Below are positions 16,744-23,211 of a stretch of DNA of 64,000 bases, in pieces. How positions within the stretch are numbered: the first letter of the stretch is position 1; every line of letters begins with the position of its first letter. The notes beneath the pieces are model-generated. The model was not told where the DNA came from and ran no database searches. It was given only the letters and a program-made list of their open reading frames with translations. The position numbers and the translations under genes are program-made. This DNA comes from Bacillus sp. FJAT-14578 (GTDB lineage Bacteria; Bacillota; Bacilli; Bacillales; Bacillaceae_H): positions 62,286 through 126,285 of the forward strand of contig NZ_KI632507.1 in assembly GCF_000504165.1 (NCBI RefSeq). The letters run 5' to 3'.

Positions 16744-17589
16744 TTAAATTGTTGGCATCAGCTTTTTCATCACATTTTGCAGCGAACTTTCCGTTGTAAT
16801 GTCGGAAAAGTCGATTCCAAGCTGGATGGCCGTATGGGCGACTTCCGGTCGAATGCCGGTCAAAATGGCTTTTATGCCGACAATTCGTAATGAATCAATC
16901 AGATGGAAGATTTGATGAGCGACCATTGTATCGACCATTACCACTCCTGACAAGTCGATAATGAGAATGGAGATTTTTGCGTCTACACTTTGCTGGAGAG
17001 TGGATTCCAATATACTTTTGGCACGAGCGGTGTCGACATCTCCAATCACCGGCAGCAATCCAACATGTTGCGTCAACGTGATGACGGGGGCACTTAGTTC
17101 CTTAATGAGAGAAGCCTGGGAGGCAAGACGGTCCAACAACATATCCGTAAAGTAGGTCGTGAACGTTTCAAATACATAGTCCAGGGTGGTGTTCAGCTTT
17201 TTTTCCCATGTAAATATATCATCCGCAGTAATGGATAACTCGGTTTGCCTTGCGAATTTTTGCACGTAATCCCAATAGACACGGCGGAAAATACCAGAGT
17301 TTCGTGCGACTTCGCTTAAAGATGTTTTGGATTGAACCCGATCTGCGGCTGTTTGGTTTGTCCAGTTGGAAATCGTTTCTTTCATCTCTTCTTCGGTTTG
17401 AAGAAGTGAGTTGGAAACGAGACGAACATAGTTACTATTTTGTTCTTTGATTTTATTCATGACAGCCGGAGGAGCAGCGACTGAATAATCAGAGCCCTCT
17501 TTGACCTTTTGGAATTTGAGCCAATCCTCCGTAAACTGAGACGCATGTTCAATGAGAAAGTTATATAAAGCCATTGTCTTATTATCCAT
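16744..17589 (-). CDS. RsbR-family stressosome co-antagonist
   Basis: A 281-residue RsbR paralogue. The N-terminal ~150 residues are the non-haem globin-like sensor domain typical of RsbR proteins (LYNFLIEHASQFTEDWLKFQ). The STAS domain begins at about residue 165 with ELSAPVITLTQHVGLLPVIGDVDTARA, the standard RsbR opening that holds the two Thr residues phosphorylated by RsbT. IIDLSGVVMVDTMVAHQIF and ILTGIRPEVAHTAIQLGI complete the fold. In Bacillus, such proteins form the stressosome with RsbS and control sigma-B. It stands alone, as rsbR paralogues usually do; no rsbS or rsbT is in the window. The ATG follows GGTGAAATT. Confidence 0.92.
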   Translation of the reverse strand: MDNKTMALYNFLIEHASQFTEDWLKFQKVKEGSDYSVAAPPAVMNKIKEQNSNYVRLVSNSLLQTEEEMKETISNWTNQTAADRVQSKTSLSEVARNSGIFRRVYWDYVQKFARQTELSITADDIFTWEKKLNTTLDYVFETFTTYFTDMLLDRLASQASLIKELSAPVITLTQHVGLLPVIGDVDTARAKSILESTLQQSVDAKISILIIDLSGVVMVDTMVAHQIFHLIDSLRIVGIKAILTGIRPEVAHTAIQLGIDFSDITTESSLQNVMKKLMPTI

Positions 17590-17666
17590 AATTTCACCTT
17601 GCTCTTAGGGTATTTTCTTCTATTACTATTGTTAAAGGAATAAAGAGGAAAAGTCAATTTTAAATA

Positions 17667-17772
17667 GGGAGGTTGACTTAAACGGATAAAAGGCAATCCG
17701 TTTAAGTCAACCCCCTGAAAGGCCACGTTATGAAAACTTAGTAAAACTAAGGATTCGTGACGGGCCCTTTCA
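17667..17772 (-). repeat. paired-hairpin repeat, copy 5 (inverted)
   Basis: Hairpin B (17667-17714, GGTTGACTTAAACGGAT with complement) precedes hairpin A (17714-17772, CTGAAAGGCCACGTTA / GTGACGGGCCCTTTCA, imperfect). Unlike the others it lies upstream of two diverging genes, so it cannot simply be their terminator. Confidence 0.65.
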
Positions 17773-17929
17773 TTAAAAAGTCAGGTTTGGTGATTTATCC
17801 CTCATTTATTAGAAACTTATAGGATATACAATAATCCATGTCGTATTTTGAAACACTTTTAATCTTTTTGTAACATGATTGGTACATATTTCATGGTATA
17901 ACTATATGTATAGAGAAAGGGGGAAGCGT

Positions 17930-19129
17930 ATGCAAGTAATCAGGCGTATGATTCTCATGATACTTACGGGCTTGTTAGGTATCTCGGGTACAGTTGCGGT
18001 ACAGGCACAAACAAGTAAAGAAACATTACATAATGTCGAACAGAAGCTTGAGCAAAAAGAAAAAGTGGTAGAGCAAAAAGCAAAAGAAAAACAGTCTGTT
18101 CATCAAGAAATCAAAAACATCCAGAAAGAGTTGGAATCTTTACATACTTTTATTTCCAAAAATAAAGAAGCGCTGGAAAAAACGCAGAAAAACATTGAGA
18201 TGACGAACCGTCTCATCGAGCAGAAAAAAGAAGAAATTGTAATGCTGGAGGATAAAATTCTTGCTCGAAAAGGAGTTATGAAGGAGCGGCTCGTCGCTTT
18301 GCAGCATAATGATAATATGAATCTCATGATCAGCATGGTGTTGGAATCTGATAGTTTAGCTGATTTCATTCGACGTGCGAGTGCTGTGACGACGCTTATA
18401 AATGCCGATAAGGATATTTTAGGCGCGCAGCAGGAAGATCTTCGTCAGATCGAAGAAGATAAAAAAGAGATTGATCGACAAGAACAAATTTTAGAAAAAG
18501 AAGAAAGGGTTCTCGCCGGGCAGCAAGCAGAGCTTGATCAAAACTTGCAAAAGAGGCAGCAAACCTTGGCTGCCATGCAAGAAAGGTACAGCCAAGTCGT
18601 TCAACAAATGGCATTGGCAGAAAAGGAAAAAGCAAGTATGGAATCGCAGCTAAAAGCGGTTCAAGAGAAGATTAAAAAAGAACAAGAAGAGGCAAGAGCA
18701 CGAGCTGCAAAAGCGGCTCGAGAACGGGCAGAAAGGGAGAAAGCGGCCAGGGAAGCCCGTTTAGCCCAACAGGCGAAAGCAGCGGCAGCCAATAAACCTG
18801 CCTCCTCACAAAGTTCTTCCGAAGGAACCGTCCAAGGCAAGGAGATGTATGTTATTTCGACTGCATACAGTCATGAAGAGACGGATGGAAACGGGTATAT
18901 GACGGCGTTGGGATACAACATCAAAAATAACCCCGATTTGAAATTGATCGCCGTAGATCCGTCTGTGATCCCGCTAGGAAAGAAAGTATGGGTAGAAGGC
19001 TATGGCATAGCCGTTGCCGGTGATACGGGCGGTGCCATTAAGGGACATAAGATTGATGTGTTGATGCCAACAAAGGCAAAGGCGTTATCATGGGGAAGAA
19101 GAGCCGTGAAAGTTGTCATTTTAGACTAA
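17930..19129 (+). CDS. CwlO-like coiled coil plus 3D-domain cell-wall protein
   Basis: A 399-residue secreted protein. A signal peptide (MQVIRRMILMILTGLLGISGTVAVQA) leads into a long coiled coil (about residues 27-285) of the CwlO/PcsB N-terminal type with the NDNMNLMISMVLESDSLADFI insertion. It ends in a 3D domain (Pfam 3D, named for three Asp residues): AVDPSVIPLGKKVWVEGYG, GDTGGAIKGHKIDVLM. 3D domains occur in wall-active lytic enzymes such as YocH, Sps and MltA relatives. The frame extends upstream, but ATG at 17930 has AAAGGGGGA ahead. It likely cleaves or binds peptidoglycan during growth; the usual NlpC/P60 domain is replaced by 3D. Confidence 0.85.
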   Translation: MQVIRRMILMILTGLLGISGTVAVQAQTSKETLHNVEQKLEQKEKVVEQKAKEKQSVHQEIKNIQKELESLHTFISKNKEALEKTQKNIEMTNRLIEQKKEEIVMLEDKILARKGVMKERLVALQHNDNMNLMISMVLESDSLADFIRRASAVTTLINADKDILGAQQEDLRQIEEDKKEIDRQEQILEKEERVLAGQQAELDQNLQKRQQTLAAMQERYSQVVQQMALAEKEKASMESQLKAVQEKIKKEQEEARARAAKAARERAEREKAAREARLAQQAKAAAANKPASSQSSSEGTVQGKEMYVISTAYSHEETDGNGYMTALGYNIKNNPDLKLIAVDPSVIPLGKKVWVEGYGIAVAGDTGGAIKGHKIDVLMPTKAKALSWGRRAVKVVILD

Positions 19130-19174
19130 TAGTTTAAGTGAAAAGGCCCGGCAAAACGGAGCATTATCCAATCA

Positions 19175-19214
19175 GGAATCTAACATCCAAAAGGGTGTTA
19201 GGTTTCTTTTTTTT
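19175..19214 (+). terminator. terminator between the 3D-domain gene and the encapsulin operon
   Basis: GAATCTAACATCC pairs (with G-U pairs) with GGGTGTTAGGTTTC, followed by a run of eight T. Confidence 0.7.
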
Positions 19215-19318
19215 GTATCTGAATACTATTTTGAATATTCAAACGTTTATGCAGGATGAATTTGGGAAAGATGAATAAGAGAAAATAAAAAGTTACAGAA
19301 TCAGGTTAGGAGGAGAAC

Positions 19319-19909
19319 TTGTTGATTGAAAACGTAACGGAGATTCAAGACATTTTAACCCGATCAAAGGGTGCATTGAATCAGTTTAAGGATATTTTGA
19401 CTCCGGCAATTGAACAAGCCAAAGATGATCACGAGCGCTTATATTGGCATCACATCTATGAAGAAGAAGAGCATCGTTTCGATCGCTTAGAGGCACTTTT
19501 GCCTAAGCTGCAATCATATGTTCATGATGGAGCATCTCTTTCGAGAGACAATGGTGAATTTCTCCGGCTATTGCAAGATATTAGTTTAGAGAAATTTGGT
19601 TTGCATAATTTTTTAGAGCACCTTGATTTATCTCTTTTTCACTATAAGGATACGGATCAACAAGAAATCATTGAGCCTTTGCGAGCAATGACGGCAGAAG
19701 ATTACCAGAAAATCAAACAGACATTTGAAGCATTGAATCAGCAGCTAGATTCACCTGTCCACCTTGAAGCATCGATACCAACAGATGAAAAAGAGCATCA
19801 ATCGGAGCATTTGAAAATAAAAGAGTATATGCAAGATCAGCCAACTATTACCCAAAACGCTACTTTTACCCAACGATCTTTAACCGTTGGTAGTTTGAAA
19901 CATCAATAA
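19319..19909 (+). CDS. IMEF: encapsulated ferritin-like iron-mineralizing cargo protein
   Basis: A 196-residue helical protein matching the IMEF (iron-mineralizing encapsulin-associated Firmicute) cargo family, a ferritin-like ferroxidase. The metal-binding helix is visible as HERLYWHHIYEEEEHRFDRL (about residues 38-57), and ISLEKFGLHNFLEHLDLSLF is the second core helix. The C-terminus TVGSLKHQ is the encapsulation peptide that docks cargo inside the shell. A linker rich in E/H/Q joins them. It begins with TTG (19319; a second TTG follows at 19322) after AGGAGGAG and precedes the shell gene by 16 bases, so both are cotranslated from one operon. Function: oxidise Fe(II) and store it as mineral in the shell. 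Confidence 0.93.
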   Translation: MLIENVTEIQDILTRSKGALNQFKDILTPAIEQAKDDHERLYWHHIYEEEEHRFDRLEALLPKLQSYVHDGASLSRDNGEFLRLLQDISLEKFGLHNFLEHLDLSLFHYKDTDQQEIIEPLRAMTAEDYQKIKQTFEALNQQLDSPVHLEASIPTDEKEHQSEHLKIKEYMQDQPTITQNATFTQRSLTVGSLKHQ

Positions 19910-19925
19910 AGGAGAGAAAAGATAA

Positions 19926-20777
19926 ATGAATAAATCCGCGATGTATGCCGATTCTCCATTAAATAGTGAACAATGGAGAGAATTAGAACAAACCGTTATC
20001 GAAAATGCACGCCGGCAATTAGTAGGCAGAAGGTTCATTGATTTATATGGGCCATTAGGTGAAGGAGTTCAATCGATTGCCAATGATATTTTTGATAACC
20101 CAGATGCTGGGAGAATTAGTTTTCATGGTGGAGAACTCAATCTTTCAGAACCAACTAATCGTGTAAATTTAACCATTCCACTTATACATAAGGATTTTAT
20201 TTTGTATTGGCGCGACATTGAACTAGCCAGACAACTTGCTAGTCCAATTGACTTTTCCGCAGCGGCTAATGCTGCACAGCAGTGTGCGCTACTGGAGGAT
20301 GATTTAATTTTCAATGGCTCCGCCCAATTTAGTCTTCCCGGCATCATGAGTGTAAAAGGCAAGATTGCTCATATCCGGAGTGATTGGATGAAATCAGGAA
20401 ATGCATTTTCCGATGTCGTGGAAGGCCGGAATAAACTATTGCAATTAGGACATACGGGACCATACACTCTCGTACTTTCTCCGGAATTGTATGCCCTGAT
20501 TCACAGGGTTCATGAGGGCACTCACGTTTTGGAAATTGAACATATTCGAGAGCTAATGACCGGAGGTATTTACCAAACACCGATGATTAAGGGAAAAAGA
20601 GGTGTGATTATCGATGCTGGTAAGCAAAATATCGATCTAGCCATTGCGGTAGATTTCCAAACGGTCTTTTTAGATGATGAAAACATGAATTACATCTTTC
20701 GGGTATATGAGTCCCTTGTACCGAGAATCAAGCGCCCAAGTGCCATTTGTACCTTAGAAAATCCAGAAAAAGAGTAG
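19926..20777 (+). CDS. encapsulin shell protein (linocin/CFP29 family)
   Basis: A 283-residue family 1 encapsulin, HK97 fold. The opening NSEQWRELEQTVIENARRQLVGRRFIDLYGPLG is the conserved N-arm and cargo-binding helix; DSPLNSEQW.. and IPLIHKDFILYWRDIE.. are typical, as is the C-terminal ENMNYIFRVYESLVPRIKRPSAICTL. Length equals that of the large (T=4) IMEF-type encapsulin studied in Quasibacillus thermotolerans, so a 240-subunit shell is likely by homology. AAGGAGAGAAAAGATAA precedes the ATG. It forms an operon with the IMEF cargo upstream. Confidence 0.95.
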   Translation: MNKSAMYADSPLNSEQWRELEQTVIENARRQLVGRRFIDLYGPLGEGVQSIANDIFDNPDAGRISFHGGELNLSEPTNRVNLTIPLIHKDFILYWRDIELARQLASPIDFSAAANAAQQCALLEDDLIFNGSAQFSLPGIMSVKGKIAHIRSDWMKSGNAFSDVVEGRNKLLQLGHTGPYTLVLSPELYALIHRVHEGTHVLEIEHIRELMTGGIYQTPMIKGKRGVIIDAGKQNIDLAIAVDFQTVFLDDENMNYIFRVYESLVPRIKRPSAICTLENPEKE

Positions 20778-20780
20778 ACA

Positions 20781-20818
20781 ATCCCATCTAAGCAGCAGAC
20801 TCGCTGTTTAGACGGGAT
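20781..20818. terminator. bidirectional hairpin after the encapsulin gene
   Basis: ATCCCATCTAAGCAGC pairs with GCTGTTTAGACGGGAT (one mismatch region, G-U tolerated). It lies exactly between the convergent encapsulin gene and the next minus-strand gene. U-runs are weak. Confidence 0.6.
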
Positions 20819-20819
20819 G

Positions 20820-21284
20820 TTAAGCAATAGACTTAAGTTTATCTTGTACTTCTGAAACCATGGAAGATAAATCGCGATTTTGAATGTCGAAGCCAATATC
20901 ATCGATAATCATGTTTACTTCTTTCAGAAAGTGGATCGTATAACTCCCTTGATGAACATCAAAAAGGCGTTTTAAGTATTTGAATGTTTCTTTCAAAACG
21001 ACATCTTTATAGGCTGAATTTTTTAACTCTTTCATTCTTTTATGTTCAGGGGAAGAAATGACGCTTATTTCGCTTACATTTACGATCATTGTTTCCCCTT
21101 CATTTGTAACAAAACCTACAGAATAATAGTTGGCTCCTAAATGATCAAGATGGACGACGCAGGCATTTGGATATTCTTCTCCTGAACGAAGACGAAGAAA
21201 AGCGGTTTCGACTACTCCGCCCAGTTTTCTCTGATTAGTCAAAATTGCATTGATATCTCTTAAACCATTAATTTTAGTCCCCAT
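20820..21284 (-). CDS. unknown protein of the encapsulin locus
   Basis: A 154-residue soluble protein, MGTKINGLRDINAILTNQRKLGG..., with a beta-rich first half (NYYSVGFVTNEGETMIVNVSEISVIS) and a helical C-terminal half. I do not recognise the family. There is no TVGSL-type encapsulation peptide in it. I chose ATG at 21284 because AAAGGGGGC lies 6 bases upstream; the frame extends ten codons further without a ribosome site. It converges on the shell gene and diverges from the encapsulated ferredoxin, sharing a 95-base region with two Fur boxes. This places it in the iron circuit as a possible regulator or iron-release partner (inference). Confidence 0.75.
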   Translation of the reverse strand: MGTKINGLRDINAILTNQRKLGGVVETAFLRLRSGEEYPNACVVHLDHLGANYYSVGFVTNEGETMIVNVSEISVISSPEHKRMKELKNSAYKDVVLKETFKYLKRLFDVHQGSYTIHFLKEVNMIIDDIGFDIQNRDLSSMVSEVQDKLKSIA

Positions 21285-21305
21285 AAAAAAGCCCCCTTTT
21301 CTATA

Positions 21306-21348
21306 TGATAACAATTCTCATTGTGAATGTAAATGAAATTCATTATCA
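21306..21348. promoter_or_regulatory. two Fur boxes in the divergent promoter region
   Basis: TGATAACAATTCTCA (21306-21320) matches the 7-1-7 Fur box TGATAATNATTATCA at 12 of 14 fixed bases. TGAAATTCATTATCA (21334-21348) matches at 12 of 14, with a perfect right half. They lie between the unknown protein gene and the ferredoxin gene, so iron would repress both. No comparable box was seen before the IMEF gene. Confidence 0.75.
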
Positions 21349-21379
21349 AAAGGAGGAGGTAGTTCTTGGAGGTGATGAG

Positions 21380-21721
21380 ATGGAGAAAAGGCTAACTGTA
21401 GGTTCATTAATTCAAAATAAATATGTAATTAAAATTAAAAATAGCCCTGAACCGTTTGAAAGTGAAATTGATAAAACGTTGATTAAAGTAAAACAGCACA
21501 ATCAATCATATGGGGTAACACCTGTTTCAAATCAATTATTGTTAGATTGCGCTTTAAAGCAGAATATCCCTTTGGAATACAAATGCCGTAAGGGAACTTG
21601 CGGAAAATGTATGGTTGAGGTTTTGGAAGGAGAGGAGCTATTATATCCTCCAAACAAAAGTGAGTTAAAAAAATCTCAAAGGGCAGGCCTGCGTCTGGCA
21701 TGTCAAGCCAGAATTAAATAG
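21380..21721 (+). CDS. [2Fe-2S] ferredoxin with N-terminal encapsulation peptide
   Basis: A 113-residue plant-type ferredoxin. C-x4-C-x2-C is visible in CRKGTCGKC, and the fourth ligand lies in LRLACQARIK. The N-terminus is MEKRLTVGSLIQNKY: TVGSLIQ is the same targeting peptide as at the C-terminus of the IMEF cargo, so the ferredoxin should be loaded into the shell. In the Quasibacillus system a similar encapsulated ferredoxin is proposed to reduce and mobilise stored iron. ATG at 21380 is preceded by GGAGGTG; the frame is open further upstream but includes the Fur region. Confidence 0.92.
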   Translation: MEKRLTVGSLIQNKYVIKIKNSPEPFESEIDKTLIKVKQHNQSYGVTPVSNQLLLDCALKQNIPLEYKCRKGTCGKCMVEVLEGEELLYPPNKSELKKSQRAGLRLACQARIK

Positions 21722-21822
21722 CTTTAGCATTCGTCTTATTCTTTTATGCAGTTCACTTTAGGTCTTTAACAAGCAAGATGTAAATGATTGACCAGAGCTT
21801 ATAGGGAGGAAGTATCCAAAAA

Positions 21823-21976
21823 AGGAGGATGACTCAAAAGGTATAAAAAGCACACCTTTTGAGTCATCCTCCTGAAAAGACCCGTCGTGGAAATCCAGTA
21901 AAATCAAGGATTCAGTGATGGGTCTTTTCAGTACAAAAATAATTTTTGCGGTCTGTTTAGCACTTATTAGACAGTT
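21823..21976 (-). repeat. paired-hairpin repeat, copy 6 (full length, inverted)
   Basis: Hairpin B (21823-21873, AGGAGGATGACTCAAAAGGT, perfect complement), hairpin A (21872-21931, CTGAAAAGACCCGTCG / TGATGGGTCTTTTCAG) and the flank complementary to GCTAAACAGACCGCAAAAAT. Read on the minus strand it is nearly identical in order and sequence to copies 3 and 7. Lies between the convergent ferredoxin and permease genes. Confidence 0.75.
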
Positions 21977-21992
21977 TCTTTTTTATATAGGG

Positions 21993-22688
21993 TTATAGAC
22001 GCGAGGCGTTCAAGAACACTTTACAGTTTAAAAAGCTGACCAAAATGGCTGAAAGAGACGAAACAATAAGGAGTGTAAACACAATGAAAATTTGGTATTT
22101 TACTGCTGTAAAGGGATTAATTCCAGCTAAAATCATGCCTGTCATGGTACCAGGCATTTGAACAAGGCCCATTGTTTTTAAGGTTTGAACAGTTGGTAGC
22201 ATGGCAATTTTAATGGCATTTTTTCTTAATACCGTTTCCTCCAAACCTTGGTTTGTCGACATGTTTTCTAAAACAACGGCGCACGTGACCATGGCGGCAC
22301 CAGAAAACATGCCTCCAAGAGGAATAAGATGCTGTGCGTCAAAAGGGACAATGGAAAAAATAAGGCATACACTGAGCGGAACACTGATAGAAACCACGAT
22401 TGATAAGAAGACAATTACGAAGGTCCTTCGGAAATAGTCCCCCTTTTTTGAAATACTTAAGGAAGCAATCACCGTCATTAAGAAGATATAACCAATGATC
22501 ACGAGTGGATGACTAAATGAGAAAATGTAGGAAATAAGGAATCCTAGTATAAGCAATTGAAAAAAGGCTCGGATGGAGGAGAAAAAGATATCTTTTCCCA
22601 ACCCCAATTTTTGACGATAGGATATGAAAATGGGCAATAATACAAAAATAAGAATAATGGCTAAAGCTGAATTGCCTATATCTTTCAT
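21993..22688 (-). CDS. FetB/UPF0014-type ABC permease
   Basis: A 231-residue polytopic membrane protein with seven hydrophobic helices, matching the UPF0014/FetB family. Signatures are IPLGGMFSGAAMVTCAVVLEN-like (HLIPLGGMFSGAAM) and the loop KTMGLVQMPGTMTGMILAGINP. In E. coli FetAB exports iron and protects from peroxide; Bacillus has YjkA/YjkB. I chose ATG at 22688 with AGAGAGG 6 bases upstream. The partner ATPase (FetA/YjkB) is not adjacent, so it must be elsewhere or the gene is orphaned. Its place beside an iron-storage locus is suggestive, but a repeat separates them. Confidence 0.8.
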   Translation of the reverse strand: MKDIGNSALAIILIFVLLPIFISYRQKLGLGKDIFFSSIRAFFQLLILGFLISYIFSFSHPLVIIGYIFLMTVIASLSISKKGDYFRRTFVIVFLSIVVSISVPLSVCLIFSIVPFDAQHLIPLGGMFSGAAMVTCAVVLENMSTNQGLEETVLRKNAIKIAMLPTVQTLKTMGLVQMPGTMTGMILAGINPFTAVKYQIFIVFTLLIVSSLSAILVSFLNCKVFLNASRL

Positions 22689-22843
22689 GGAAATCCTCTC
22701 TCTTTCTATCGGTAAATCAAACAAAGATCATGAGCAAATCTATTAATGATGATAAGACGAAAACATTAATAGGCAGTCAAATGATACAGATTCAAATAGG
22801 CTCTTTTACAGGATATTCTCCACTATCACATATCATACATTCG

Positions 22844-23050
22844 TCATGCTAGTGCACTCTTCTTTTTATCTATCTCGGGTCTTCCACGTTTTTTACTCGC
22901 TTTAAGCGCTTCTTTAACGCGTTCTGCAATTAAATGGCGTTCTAATTTGACGATGACACACATCATTTGAAAAATGGTTTTATTTGTGGAAGTCCTGGTA
23001 TCCATCTGTTCTTTTAAGGATACAAACTGAAGTATGTTAAATATGATTTT
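22844..23050 (-). pseudogene. C-terminal fragment of a serine recombinase (resolvase)
   Basis: An open frame on the minus strand reads QFVSLKEQMDTRTSTNKTIF, then a stretch with LERHLIAERVKEALKASKKRGRP, ending at TGA (22844-22846). This is the E-helix region of Tn3-type resolvases/invertases. The catalytic serine domain is missing. It marks an old transposon or invertible element next to nirB. Confidence 0.7.
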
Positions 23051-23060
23051 TTGACATTTT

Positions 23061-23106
23061 TGTGAAATAGTTCACAAAAATCCTCTATATTGTGAATAAT
23101 ATCACA
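23061..23106 (+). promoter_or_regulatory. two perfect Fnr boxes and -10 of nirB
   Basis: TGTGAAATAGTTCACA (23061-23076) and TGTGAATAATATCACA (23091-23106) both fit TGTGA-N6-TCACA exactly. A TATAAA (23126-23131) follows. If transcription starts near 23138, the second box is centred at about -40, the class II activating position. This predicts oxygen-limited induction of nitrite reductase. Confidence 0.8.
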
Positions 23107-23211
23107 ATATTAATTCGAAATAGATTATAAAATAATAACAAAGAAACTGTTAGTTAAGGAATATCCTTGTTCCCACTTTAACGATAGAGCAATGGTATAG
23201 GAGGAAGAACG

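Noticed and set aside
17850..17900. WalR box before the CwlO-like 3D gene
   Set aside because: TGTAAC-ATGAT-TGGTAC keeps only the left half; too weak to list.
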